A stretch of 64,000 bases of DNA from Pycnococcus provasolii (GCA_049487715.1 CP150577.1:434001-498000); one strand, 5' to 3'. Positions 9,876-19,658 are shown, numbered from the stretch's first letter. Notes: generated by a model not told the origin, from the letters alone. Translations and numbers: made by a program.

Positions 9876-11093
9876 ATGGCTCGCGGCGATCGATTTGGAA
9901 CCCAACTTAGTGGTGCTGGTGGTGGTGCTGGACAAAGGTACGGCCTCGTGTGCGAGCGATGTAGTGGGATGCACCGCGGTCTGTGCAACCGACGTGGGTA
10001 TTGCACAGACGCGGAGGGTACCGCACGACGTCCGCCTTGGAAGGCGGACGTCCCTTCGCAGATGTGTGCGTGTATAACATGCGCAGAGTACGACGCAACG
10101 CGCCACGATGGCCGGAGGTCCAGGTGGGGCAAGACACAGACGCGCCGACAAAACGTCCTTGGGGAACGCGCCGCCGCCGCGGCCGCGAATGAACAACAAG
10201 CAGCTCCAGCCTCGCAGACACCGACGGTTGTTGACGTCGAGGCCTTGGCCTTTGTGCAAGGCCAGGCCGAAGCAGCGCGCGAACGCCGGCCGCCGGCGAG
10301 CCAAGGCCTCTTTCACCGAGTTGTCGAGTTCGATTCTGCCGCAGACATGCGCGCTCAAGCCGCTGCTGCGGCGCGGAACGCAGCGTCGCGGGCAAGCGAT
10401 CGCACGTACAACGCCCGCGTGGCGCAGCTGCGCGTTAACAATCCGGGGGCTGCGCATGCGATGCGCAGCCTCGACGGCATTGCGAATGCCTTTGGGGCAG
10501 TGAACGCCAACAATCCGGAACCGGCAGATTGGGAGTTCGCGAAGCAGCAGTTTGGAGTGCTGTTTGGCGACCCGCGGCCAGGTCGCCAACAAGCGCACCA
10601 AGCCCCGCCGCAGCCGCCACCAGAAACAGATGAGGCACGAATGGCTCGCATAATCGCGAGCGCGGTGGCGTACGGCATGCACCAGTTCAGAGGCGCAGGA
10701 GCTGGTGCTGGCGCTAGCGCTGGCGCAGGAGCTGGCGCTGGCGCAGGAGCTGGCGCTGGCGCAGGAGCTGGCGCTGGCGCAGGAGCGGGTGCTGGTGCGC
10801 CAGCCGTGCCGACAGACTACTTCGGCGAGGCTTCAGCGTCCGCGAAGCGGCGTCGCACTGGCAATCATAGTGAGCTTGGCCGCGGCGCGCGGGCTGAGGT
10901 CTTGGAGACGCTTGGCGTCCAAGGCGAAGCGAGCCTGCAAGCGTACGCGGCGTCGTACACCACGCCGCAGCGTCACCAACTCGCCTCGCCTTGGACGCCT
11001 AGCGTAGACCTCACAAAACACGATGACGATGACGCACTCGCGGCTAGCGAGGTGGATTTTGAAGACGACGACGAGGAGGAGGACAGCAAGTGA
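9876..11093 (+). CDS. Cys-rich, Gly-Ala-repeat protein, probably transposon-encoded
   Basis: 405 residues, GC-rich and Ala-rich. The N-terminus has Cys/His pairs (CERCSGMHRGLC, CTDAEG, CACITCAEY), suggesting a zinc-binding module. The middle is Ala/Arg-rich. A Gly-Ala stretch is encoded by four or more copies of an 18-bp unit (10720-10795), followed by an acidic C-terminus. It converges on the Tc1/IS630-like transposase gene with less than 100 bp between stops, so the two may belong to one mobile element. Base composition is unlike the neighbouring FkbM genes. Function unknown. Confidence 0.5.
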   Translation: MARGDRFGTQLSGAGGGAGQRYGLVCERCSGMHRGLCNRRGYCTDAEGTARRPPWKADVPSQMCACITCAEYDATRHDGRRSRWGKTQTRRQNVLGERAAAAAANEQQAAPASQTPTVVDVEALAFVQGQAEAARERRPPASQGLFHRVVEFDSAADMRAQAAAAARNAASRASDRTYNARVAQLRVNNPGAAHAMRSLDGIANAFGAVNANNPEPADWEFAKQQFGVLFGDPRPGRQQAHQAPPQPPPETDEARMARIIASAVAYGMHQFRGAGAGAGASAGAGAGAGAGAGAGAGAGAGAGAGAGAPAVPTDYFGEASASAKRRRTGNHSELGRGARAEVLETLGVQGEASLQAYAASYTTPQRHQLASPWTPSVDLTKHDDDDALAASEVDFEDDDEEEDSK

Positions 11094-11185
11094 CGACGAC
11101 GATTTTTTTTGGCAAAAGTGTGTCCATTGTTGCTACAGAAAAAAAATGTACATAAATCTGTAATTACACACTGAATTTTAATTTT

Positions 11186-12256
11186 TTATAATTCGTAGCC
11201 ACACCCTGTGACCCACCTGGAGCATGACAACGGTGGCACTCCAGAAATTATGCGTGGAATCTCGCTCAAAGGATTCGCTCGAACACGCCGCCACTGCCGG
11301 CAGATCTCGTACTTGATGTTCCCGAAAGCCCACTCAATCGGGTTGAGCTCAGGAGAATATGACGGGAGGAATACCACGTCCACGCCAAAGATAGCTGCAG
11401 CGGCGCGCAAAGAAGCCTTCCTGTGGAACTTCGCATTGTCGAGCACAACAATTGCGCCGGGCCAGAGGGCTGGCAGTAGCGCCTGTATGAACCATAGTTC
11501 GAACACAGGTGCGCAAAATCCGTTGCCAAGACCTACTCCATTTGGGAAGCCCCACGTGACCGGCAACATACCGTTCGCACCCATCGCGGCCACCCAGTTC
11601 ATCTTCCTCGACGGAACATACTGGCCACGTGAGGTGAGAACGCAACCAGAATGGTCGCGGCCGTACGTTGGCACGGAATGTGAAGTCTTGACAGCGAATT
11701 CGTCGACGAAGACGAGATTTTGTCTCGTGCAAGGCGGCGCCCCCATGATGTTGACACCCTTTTGCCAAAGCCTGAACAACGCGTACTTGTTCATGTTCGT
11801 GTACGTGAATTTCTCCTGCGCCACGGTCACCTTCTTCTTCCGCGTTAGTTTCAGGTAGTGTAAGGCGCGGCACACGGCAGGTTCAGACGTTTCCACGCCG
11901 AGCTCAATACGTAGCATGTTGACGTAGTCTGCGAGCGTCATGAACTTAAACAACCGTGTGACACAGGCCAAGAACACAAGCTCCCTGTACGCTAGCTTCG
12001 GTGGTGATGAACGATGGCCGCCTCTCGGCCTCTCTTTGTACTGTCCAGTCGCGAGGAATAGCTCGACATAATTCCTGACGGTGTCTTCATGACACTGAAA
12101 CCCAGGCAACGCGGCAATAGCGGCGTAGGATAAGCCTTGTCCATCGGCCATGGTCTATCCAGTAGTTCACGATACGTGCTCTGAATGCCCAGTCGTACGC
12201 TCGACCGCTAACGTAAACGCCTCCGTTAGCGTTGTAAGCAACGTTTGCCATGGAAA
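11186..12256 (-). CDS. Tc1/IS630-type DDE transposase, frameshifted near its N-terminus
   Basis: The main frame (12151-11186, 321 residues) has a helix-turn-helix region (SYAAIAALPGFQCHEDTVRN) and a DDE_3 catalytic core: Asp in VFVDEFAV, Asp in VVLDNAKFH, and Glu in YSPELNPIEWAFGNIK, the hallmark of the IS630/Tc1/mariner group. The likely N-terminus (MANVAYNANGGVYVSG, from 12251) is in another frame and meets the main frame near 12150-12165, so a single-base frameshift or a tiny intron separates them. The enzyme would cut and paste its element at TA targets. A TA-flanked MITE at 22638-22875 could be a related non-autonomous element, but their ends were not shown to match. Confidence 0.78.
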
Positions 12257-12293
12257 ATCTGTGTGCTGCGGTGCAGAGAGGTGACAGGTGCAA

Positions 12294-12787
12294 AGGTGTG
12301 TGTGTGTGTGTGGTGGTGTTGACTTGGCAGAAACCAGAATCGAGAGATTTTTTGGTGTGGGGATCCGCCTATGAGCAGGAACCCATTATCACACAGCGTT
12401 CTTGTCGTTTCTGTTCGTTTCTGTGCTTTTCTGTGCATTTCGGATCTTTTCTGTGCATTTCTGATCATTTCGGGGCATTTCTGAGCATTTCTCCCCGTTA
12501 TGTTTGGTCGGGCTGAAACCGTTGTCAACCATTCGCATCCATTCGAGTGAATGGTTGCGAATGGTTGACAACGAACGCGAATGGTTCCAGAAACGACCCC
12601 CCCGAAAAGAAGCTTGCCTGGAATCGGTCATAATAGATAAACCCGAAGACCCAAACAATTACACTAGTCATGGTGTCACACACCAAGTACCTGTAACACG
12701 TGCTTCTTAAGAGCTTGAATCCGAAGTTCTTGTATTACTGTTGTACTAATAATATCACTAATAATATTAAATTCTTCTATTAATAAT
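12294..12787. other. Repeat-rich spacer
   Basis: Contains a GT run at 12297-12316, a tandem array of TTTCTGTGCATTT-like units (12400-12500), an inverted pair of CATTCG/CGAATG words at 12530-12580, and a diverged copy of the AAACCCGAGGACCC repeat near 12640. No gene is supported. Confidence 0.5.
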
Positions 12788-13708
12788 TTACCTGCAGCAA
12801 AACATATCGTCAAAGCGGTCACGAGGAATAGCCTCAATATCTGCCACTAAGTCATAAAGCGAACTCTCTGTGGGGCACGACTCGACAAGCGTGTCATTTA
12901 GCAGACGACACTTGTATCTATACCGGAGCAGCAGTTTGGCAATAGATGCCTGGTGACTTCGAACTTCCGATACCAAACTCAGGATACGTCCGGTTCTTAA
13001 TAAGCGGTCTGCTGACTGAAGGACACCTAACTCTCCTCCTTCGGTGTCAATCTTCATAAAAGCAATGACTTCGCCTTGTGAATATATGTCGTCAAGTCGA
13101 GCAGTGTAAACAGGAATTTCGCCCTTTTGACCTGCGCCAACACCTCCAGGATTTTCTGGAAACATGTCGAATCTTTTCAGCGCTATATCGGTATCGTTTG
13201 AGATGGCGAGCCTGTGTGTATAAATCCTATTTTCAAGACCATGAGACTCAACTGATAAGCTCAAACGAGCAAGCACTGAAGCCTGGATGTCAAAGGCGTG
13301 AACTTTGTATCCCTTTATACCTGCATGGAGCGATAAACATCCGAGGTTGGATCCTACGTCCAAGACTATCCCCTCGTGTGGTCCAGAAAGAAGCGAAGAA
13401 GCGGACACATCAAAGGCTCTCATGACGTGTTCGTCGAAGATGCCGCCTGTCGTCAACATGTGATAAGATACGTGTATGTCCACAGTCGGGTAAAACGTGA
13501 AAAAGTTCTTTCCCGACAAGATGTGTCTGCCGACGAAAAGTCGATCAGCGACCTTCGAAAACGGTGGTGGGCTTGGCGGCGGTGGAGGAGGGCTCGGCCT
13601 TGGGGAAAAAGGAACACCACCAAGGAGAAGAGACCAAAAAAGTAATATAGTAAATGTAAAGGCCATGACAGCGACAACATGGCGAGCACGTATTAAGAAG
13701 GTAGCCAT
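12788..13708 (-). CDS. Membrane-anchored FkbM-type methyltransferase
   Basis: 306 residues from the ATG at 13708. An N-terminal anchor (VVAVMAFTFTILLFWSLLLGG) is followed by a proline-rich stalk. The FkbM domain carries the SAM loop GIVLDVGSNLGCLSLHAG and the signature AFMKIDTEGGELGVLQSA. The topology is that of a type II Golgi enzyme with a luminal catalytic domain. The likely activity is O-methylation of a glycan or lipid-linked sugar. It shares little sequence with the other FkbM domains in the window, so it is an old, separate member. It is transcribed divergently from the four-domain gene at 14003. Confidence 0.85.
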   Translation of the reverse strand: MATFLIRARHVVAVMAFTFTILLFWSLLLGGVPFSPRPSPPPPPPSPPPFSKVADRLFVGRHILSGKNFFTFYPTVDIHVSYHMLTTGGIFDEHVMRAFDVSASSLLSGPHEGIVLDVGSNLGCLSLHAGIKGYKVHAFDIQASVLARLSLSVESHGLENRIYTHRLAISNDTDIALKRFDMFPENPGGVGAGQKGEIPVYTARLDDIYSQGEVIAFMKIDTEGGELGVLQSADRLLRTGRILSLVSEVRSHQASIAKLLLRYRYKCRLLNDTLVESCPTESSLYDLVADIEAIPRDRFDDMFCCR

Positions 13709-13929
13709 CGATCGTGCAGATAGTTTCGTTAGAATAACTATTACCAACCTCTGTCCATTTTTTTTATTTTTAACGGGGAATTCGCCAAGTAAGAGGTGGA
13801 GATTTTTGCCCTTTTTTTGCGAAGCCTAAAAACTAATCTTTTGCGCAATTTGTTTACTGCTTTATGCCTCGAGTGGCACCTAAAGAGTGGCACCTAGTAT
13901 CCAGGCTTACCAAACACTTCGAAACATAA

Positions 13930-14002
13930 GGGTTAGCTTTCATTTCTTTTCAGCAAGCAGAGAATAGTCTAGCAAGCAGTGATATATTATATACTTTATG
14001 TC
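13930..14002 (+). promoter_or_regulatory. Promoter/5' leader shared with the inverted paralogue
   Basis: The ~70 bp before this ATG, including GCAAGCAGTG and TATATTATATAC, are the reverse complement of the leader of the gene that starts at 6227. The AT-rich run 20-25 bp ahead of the ATG could act as a TATA element. The conservation shows that promoter and 5' coding sequence were duplicated together. Confidence 0.5.
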
Positions 14003-17000
14003 ATGAAGAACCCGCTCTTCGTGTGTCTGGTAACCCTCCTCCACTGGGCCACCTCGGCCGCCGCGCTGCGCGTCTTTCCATCCGCATCTTCGTCACCCGT
14101 GCTCTGCGAAGCAGAAAAGCGCGCCATCAGTCCTGGAACGGAGGTTCGTGTTGCCACCGTGCGTGTCGACAACACCGACAAGTCGTTTCGTATCGCGACG
14201 TACGGCAAGAACGATATCGTGTCCGGGTCGATCCTCGCACACGGACGCTGGGAGCCGTCAACGCTCGAGCACCTGAAGACAGCTCTGGCGGAGAGGGAGG
14301 GAAGCGTGTACCTTGATATTGGCGCGAACATTGGATACTTCGCGCTGTATGTGGCTGCTCTCGGATATAAGGTGATCGCCGTGGAGGCGAGTCAGGAGAA
14401 CGCGAACTTGATCCGTTACTCGCTTTGTCTGAACCCTGAGCTGAAGAGCCGTATCAAGCTGCACCACGTCGCGCTGGCTGAGAAGCGTATGCGGTGTTTG
14501 TTGGCAAGTCCAGAAGGAAATGTTGGCGAGATGGTGATGGACTGCAAGGAGGTGGGACGTGGAATCGATGTAAATAACTGGTTTAGAAGGACGAGCGAAG
14601 ATACGGTGAACACAGTACCTCTTGACGAGGTTGTGGGCAAAGACGAGCGTGTGGACGTTCTGAAGATCGATACGGAAGGCTTCGAGTACCACGCGCTGGT
14701 GGGTGGGCAGAAGCACGTGCTTCCTAAAATAAGAAGTGTGTATTCTGAGTTTTCTCCGTTTATGCTTCGAAAGCAGCACACGGATCCTGTTGCGTACTTG
14801 GAGCTGCTTCGAAAGCACGGCTTGCAGGTGCACTACCAGGACGACATCGTGCGTGACTATGCAACTTTGACAGCTCAATTCCCGAAAGATGGTATCGATA
14901 TCGCGGCTGTGCGAGACTCGACTCGTGGACAGAAAACAGAAGTTGACACACTGTCAAGCTTTCTTGCCTGGCAGCGGACACTCGAGAGTCGTGAGCGAAA
15001 GGTTTTTTCGCAGCAAGGTGAAGATGGCGTGCTCGAGGCCATCTTTGAATACATCGGAACGATGGACAAGTACTATGTGGAGTTTGGCACAGAGAGTGGT
15101 GTGGAGACGAATACGCGGTATCTGTTAGAGCAAAAGGGCTGGAGCGGCTTACTTATGGATGGTGGGAACGAGAATCCTTCAAAAAACCTTCACAAGGAAG
15201 TGATCTTGCCGTCGAACATTGTTGAGCTCTTTGAGAAGTATCGCGTGTCACAGACGTTTGACCTTCTGAGCATAGATATTGACTCGTATGACTTGTGGGT
15301 GTGGCGAAGGCTGTTGAAGGCGGGATACCGACCACGCGTGGTGGTGGTTGAGTTCAATAGGAACTTTGAAGATACATGCTTCATGACGTTTCCAGATCCT
15401 ACAGATTCTGTGCAACACAGGTGGGAATTTGATATGGTTTTTGGCGCTTCCCTGGCCGCGCTTGAGTTGCTCGCAAGTCACCACGACTACAAGCTGATTT
15501 ACACGGATCAAAATAGTATTAATGCGTTCTTCATCAGGAACGATCTTCTTCCGGATGGAGTCGTGGAGGCTCTACCCTTGTCACGCGTGTCTCGAGGTGC
15601 GCATCCAATACATCCAGCGCCAACACGTGCACGAGAGGGAATACTGGTAGATTTTTTGGCGTGGAGCAAACAGCACGATTCTTCTCAGCGCACCTTGTCT
15701 CTACCATCGTCCATGTGCAAACCTATGTCCAAGGAGACATTGGAATCTCCGAAGCGAAGTCAGGTCTCCTTCACACCTTGGGTGAAACGAAAGCTAGGAT
15801 GTGTATTCATGGCGGAGAGTGGCAATGGACCGAACAATGCCAGGGCTTGGTGGCAACGCTTCTGGGAACCTTGTATAGCCTGCAAAGATGAGGAGCGCAT
15901 CGGGCGTATCGGAGATGGCGGTAAGTGGATTTGTGATCCTCAGCTCGTGCTGAGCAAGCCATGCTCTGTGCTCTCGGTGGGGAGTTCCAACGAGTTCTCC
16001 TTCGAACGTGAGATGGTGGAACGTTTTAGATGCACCATACATATCTACGATCATACATCTAATCCGCCAACGCCGGGTGTGGACATTCCAGCTCATTTGA
16101 TGCATCTCGTGAAATTCCATCGTACCGCCTTTAGCACCACAGTTGTGGACGAGCAAACAACGACGCTGTCAGTCATGGTGGATAATCTTATTCAGGCGGC
16201 AGGTACAGATCGAGTGGATATTTTCAAAATTGACTGCGAAGGCTGTGAGTTTTCCTCGTTTCAGTCTCCCGAGAATGTTCAGATCGTGCAGAAAAAGGTT
16301 GTGCAGATGCAGATGGAGATTCACTTTGGACCCAACTCGTTGCAGCAAGTTTCCAACCTTTGGTTTGCCATGGTGAACAAGTTTGGAATGGTTCCATTTC
16401 ACAAAGAGGCTAATATCGAGTTCCCCATGGGAGGTGATGGTCTGGCGCTGGAACTTGCATTTTTGAATCAAATGTATGTGAAGCATGAAGTTCGACAGGT
16501 AAAGGATGAAATCGGTGAGACTGTGAATGACAGTGCTCCGATGTCTATTTCGGACGACGCAAATCGGGCGGCATTTACGCATATATACGACAAAGGTATG
16601 TGGGGCAGTGGCAGTGGCGGTGGCGGCAGCGGAGACGGATCTACGGTGGAATACACAACACTTCTACGAGAAAGGCTCAAAACGTTCATACGAGACTACA
16701 ACATTAAGTCAATGATCGATGTCCCATGCGGTGCTATTGTATGGACGAGCGTCCTACTCAATGAGCTGCCAAGTGACTTTCGCTATCACGGCGGCGACGT
16801 TGTGTCGCGAATCGTGGAAGCCAACAAAAAGACGTGGGCACACGATCCCCAAAAGACGTTCAGCGTATGGGATATCTCACGCACCCCCATTTCGCCCGGG
16901 TTCGACTTTATCTTCTGTCGCGATGCACTCCAGCACTTGCCGTACGCCACAATATTCGATGCACTTCACATGTTCTCTCGATCCGATGCAAAGTACCTGC

Positions 17001-17236
17001 TGGTCGGGTCTTATCCGAACGGAAGAAAGAACGTGGATATCGAGAAGCCCGGCGGAATGTTCGACATCGATTTGAGGAAGGCACCGTTCCTTCTTGAACC
17101 GGAACAGAAATGGGAAGAGGCACCTGGGCTAGCGCGCCATGAGCCTGGTCACGATAAATATCTTTACCTTTACAGAATTTCTAAATTGCGCGCGGTAGAT
17201 TTTCTTGGACGCAAAAATAAGATTATAACCGGATAG
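14003..17236 (+). CDS. Four-domain methyltransferase fusion (FkbM x2, METTL24-like, class I SAM)
   Basis: 1077 residues from the ATG at 14003. A signal peptide (MKNPLFVCLVTLLHW) is followed by four methyltransferase-like modules; positions here count from eight codons earlier. (1) Residues ~50-300: FkbM with VYLDIGANIGYFALY and LKIDTEGFEYHAL, near-identical to the 6227 gene. (2) ~325-560: FkbM-like module with FSQQGEDGVLEAIFEYIG, EFGTESG and LLSIDIDSYDLWVW, near-identical to the gene at 27471. (3) ~600-840: VLSVGSSNEFSFE and DIFKIDCEGCEFSS, resembling the METTL24/FkbM group. (4) ~870-1070: class I methyltransferase with MIDVPCGAIVWT and FIFCRDALQHLPY. The junction between 1 and 2 lies near 14945. 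A glycine-serine linker (GSGSGGGGSGDGS) precedes module 4. Probably a luminal multi-step glycan methylating enzyme; substrates unknown. Confidence 0.85.
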   Translation: MKNPLFVCLVTLLHWATSAAALRVFPSASSSPVLCEAEKRAISPGTEVRVATVRVDNTDKSFRIATYGKNDIVSGSILAHGRWEPSTLEHLKTALAEREGSVYLDIGANIGYFALYVAALGYKVIAVEASQENANLIRYSLCLNPELKSRIKLHHVALAEKRMRCLLASPEGNVGEMVMDCKEVGRGIDVNNWFRRTSEDTVNTVPLDEVVGKDERVDVLKIDTEGFEYHALVGGQKHVLPKIRSVYSEFSPFMLRKQHTDPVAYLELLRKHGLQVHYQDDIVRDYATLTAQFPKDGIDIAAVRDSTRGQKTEVDTLSSFLAWQRTLESRERKVFSQQGEDGVLEAIFEYIGTMDKYYVEFGTESGVETNTRYLLEQKGWSGLLMDGGNENPSKNLHKEVILPSNIVELFEKYRVSQTFDLLSIDIDSYDLWVWRRLLKAGYRPRVVVVEFNRNFEDTCFMTFPDPTDSVQHRWEFDMVFGASLAALELLASHHDYKLIYTDQNSINAFFIRNDLLPDGVVEALPLSRVSRGAHPIHPAPTRAREGILVDFLAWSKQHDSSQRTLSLPSSMCKPMSKETLESPKRSQVSFTPWVKRKLGCVFMAESGNGPNNARAWWQRFWEPCIACKDEERIGRIGDGGKWICDPQLVLSKPCSVLSVGSSNEFSFEREMVERFRCTIHIYDHTSNPPTPGVDIPAHLMHLVKFHRTAFSTTVVDEQTTTLSVMVDNLIQAAGTDRVDIFKIDCEGCEFSSFQSPENVQIVQKKVVQMQMEIHFGPNSLQQVSNLWFAMVNKFGMVPFHKEANIEFPMGGDGLALELAFLNQMYVKHEVRQVKDEIGETVNDSAPMSISDDANRAAFTHIYDKGMWGSGSGGGGSGDGSTVEYTTLLRERLKTFIRDYNIKSMIDVPCGAIVWTSVLLNELPSDFRYHGGDVVSRIVEANKKTWAHDPQKTFSVWDISRTPISPGFDFIFCRDALQHLPYATIFDALHMFSRSDAKYLLVGSYPNGRKNVDIEKPGGMFDIDLRKAPFLLEPEQKWEEAPGLARHEPGHDKYLYLYRISKLRAVDFLGRKNKIITG

Positions 17237-17395
17237 GCAAAGCGAATCGCGCTGATCAGAAATACCGATGTGTTGCGGCCTGCTGTCACCGTGGGTTCGC
17301 TATCACGTGAAGGGTTCGCCTCGATTCACAACAAAAAGTAAATAAACATGTTTCTCTAAACCCCGGAGGAGTGTGTGAGGGATCTGACTATTTCC

Positions 17396-17700
17396 TGTGA
17401 CCAACGGCTCATCTGAACAGAATGCAAGTGGTTGAGTAAATTTCATCACAATTCTTTCCTTTTCGTATCGCTCTAGGATACTTTCACTCTTGACGATTCC
17501 GCCAAAATCGACACACTTTCCCTTGCACATTAAGACGTGATGCGACGGTTCACCGCGATTCGACACTGCGTGGCGGGCGCAGTCACGGCACTCGTTCTTT
17601 ACACAATTCTGGTTTTGTATTTGGGTGCCAACTTTCTTGCGTCGTCGAACCGCACAGACAGTCTTAGGCACCCATTCCAAAAGAACACAACACTATCCCC
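17396..17700 (+). pseudogene. Orphan 5' end (promoter and first ~52 codons) of an FkbM-GT gene
   Basis: About 300 bp match, in inverse orientation, the leader and N-terminal anchor of the gene at 27471. The copy starts MRRFTAIRHCVAGAVTALVL and breaks off after the codons for NTTLS. That is the same point at which module 2 joins module 1 in the four-domain fusion upstream. Beyond the break is unrelated repeat sequence. So the fusion took the body of the gene and this is its leftover head. Confidence 0.8.
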
Positions 17701-18038
17701 ACAATTACGCGTCATGACGCATTTTCCGAAACCCCGAATCCAAATCCAGCCACGAATCCAAACCCCGAATCCGCCGCCGACCATTTTCATGGTGTTAAGG
17801 TGATTTCTGCTCATTCCAGAGACTAGACAAGGCGTTCACGGTGTTGGCCAGCGTTTGCTTCGCCCATAGATTCCAGAAGTAATTCAGCGTCAGTACACCG
17901 TTAGCGTCCTTGCGTTGGGTAAGATTTCCCCGTGGGCAGACCACGAGACACGAGTTCATGAGTCATGACTGCAACAATTAGGGGATATCCCTCTCAAAGC
18001 CTTACTCTTGGGATTCTTCTACAGTGGTTTGGCATCTT
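17701..18038. other. Spacer with short degenerate repeats
   Basis: Begins with repeated CCGAATCCAAA words (17725-17780), then unique sequence. No gene is supported. Confidence 0.4.
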
Positions 18039-18531
18039 GAGCTGAAAATTTGAGGGAGGACGGCTCATAGTATCAGCTCGGCACTGCGATACTCAAACCA
18101 CAAGTATCAAAGAAATTCATATGGGGCTGAGATGTTTGAAAGGTAAAAAATATGAATTGTGCGAAAATTCGCAGTTTGAGTCGTTATGTGGAAATTTGAT
18201 GATAGGATGCTAAGAACATGTCGGATTGAGCTGAACATTTGAGGGAGGACGGCTCATAGTATCAGCTCGGCACTGCGATACTCAAACCACAAGTATCAAA
18301 GACATACATATGGGGCTGAGATGTTTGAAAGGTAAAAAATATGAATTGTGCGAAAATTCGCAGTTTGAGTCGTTATGTGGAAATTTGATGATAGGATGCT
18401 AAGAACATGTCGGATTGAGCTGAACATTTGAGGGAGGACAGCTCATAGTATCAGCTCGGCACTGCGATACTCAAACCACAAGTATCAAAGACATACATAT
18501 GGGGTTGAGATGTTTGAAAGGTAAAAAATAT
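18039..18531. repeat. 189-bp tandem repeat, 2.6 copies
   Basis: Units start at 18039, 18228 and 18417 with exactly 189-bp spacing and very few differences; the third copy stops after about 115 bp. No ORF is conserved across units. The low divergence indicates recent amplification or homogenisation, as in satellite seeds. Confidence 0.9.
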
Positions 18532-18539
18532 GAAATTTT

Positions 18540-18600
18540 CATAAAACCCTAAACAAACCCCTAATCTGAACCCCTAATTCTGAAACCCCTTGGGGTGGAA
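18540..18600. repeat. Degenerate telomere-like CCCTAA words
   Basis: Several CCCTAA words (AAACCCTAAAC, CCCCTAATC, CCCCTAATTC) are clustered next to the satellite units. Similar words occur at 22235-22290, 33930-33937, 54308-54333 and 55264-55300. They resemble the plant and green-algal TTTAGGG telomere repeat but are not a true array. Confidence 0.45.
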
Positions 18601-18620
18601 GCTCTTGCATCTCCTAATTG

Positions 18621-18752
18621 CGCCTCATAACGGAGAGTTTAGGTCGGAGGACGAGGCGCCTCATAACGGAGATTTTGGTCGGAGGAGGGGCGCCTCATAA
18701 CGGAGATTTTGGTCGGAGGAGGGGCGCCTCATAACGGAGATTTTGGTCGAAG
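18621..18752. repeat. 34-36-bp tandem repeat, four copies
   Basis: Units beginning CGCCTCATAACGGAGA start at 18621, 18657, 18691 and 18725. The first spacing is 36 bp, the next two 34 bp. Non-coding. Confidence 0.85.
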
Positions 18753-18892
18753 AAAGAATGGAACATCCCCCCTTTTTTTGAACGCCCTTGGGCAATTGAC
18801 AAATGGATGGGGACACCTTGGTCGGTGGCTACAGGTCGGTGGAGGGGGCGCTTCATGGGGAGTTTGAAAAATTGCGGGATTGTTCGGGGCCA

Positions 18893-19210
18893 GAGGTCGG
18901 GCAACCTTTTTCTCCATCGGCAACCTTTTTTTGATCGGGGCTCCAGGTCGGAGGGAAGTGGGCAAATTTTGTTGGTCGGCGCCAAGGTCGGGAGGCATTG
19001 CCGCTCATCGCGCCTTTGTTGCGAGGGTCTCCAAGTCGGACGGAGAGGTCGGCAACATCTTTGTTGGTCGGGGCTCCAGGTCGGTGGGGGAAGGGTGGGT
19101 GGCATGGGTGGATTCGCAGTTCGGTGGGATGGGTGGTGTAGTCGAGGAGGGGGAATGTCTCTAAAAAATGGGGGTTTCAGCTCTAGGCCCCCGGCCACCT
19201 TATCCCCACG
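18893..19210. repeat. GGTCGG-rich dispersed repeat, copy 1
   Basis: Recurs at 29112-29356 with an internal deletion; both copies end in the same TCAGCTCTAGGCCCCCGG stretch. It is full of AGGTCGG words. Apparent reading frames in it are not conserved between copies. Confidence 0.8.
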
Positions 19211-19658
19211 GAAATGGTAGATTGGGCACGGAAAAGGCTCAAGGGGTGTCTGAAGTATATTCCTACCAACGGGCGTCGAGAACACTGCTCTAACAGCCAG
19301 GGATATACGGGGGCGCGCAGAAATACCCATTTGTACTAGTTTTTGTACTAGTACTAGTACTGTACTACTAGTGGGCTTCGAGGCACTAGTTGTCCAAGTT
19401 GTAAGACCACTCTTTTCTACTTATTCTCTTCAGACTCGCGCGCTCGTCACTCCAAACCCTGCTCCGCTCTATTCGGGAATGATGGGGAATGGGAACCGTG
19501 ATGGTCAGCCTTTTATAGAACTATAGTTCTTATATAGGACAGTCAGTGGGAGGGACAACGGTAGGCGTTCGAGCACTCTCCAACACGCTTACAAACTAAG
19601 GTTAGCCGTTCTACCACCTCTCTTACTACACCTCTGATACAGGCAGCACAAACGCGTA
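19211..19658. other. Spacer upstream of the fucosyltransferase-sulfotransferase gene
   Basis: Includes an ACTAGT palindrome cluster (19335-19372) and a partial LTR tail (about 19388-19433, ending TTATTCTCTTCAG) of the family also found at 39416, 44391, 47837, 50689 and 53029. The promoter of the downstream gene must lie here, but no motif is decisive. Confidence 0.45.

Noticed and set aside
9618-10682. 354-codon minus-strand frame opposite the Cys-rich protein
   Set aside because: GC-rich shadow with no ordered motif. The plus frame has a proper ATG, Cys pairs and an acidic end.
18039-18531. CRISPR array
   Set aside because: The units are 189-bp direct tandems without unique spacers, in a eukaryotic setting.
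18695-19330. 211-codon Pro-rich minus-strand frame
   Set aside because: Runs through the GGTCGG dispersed repeat. The second copy at 29112-29356 breaks the frame, so it is not conserved coding.
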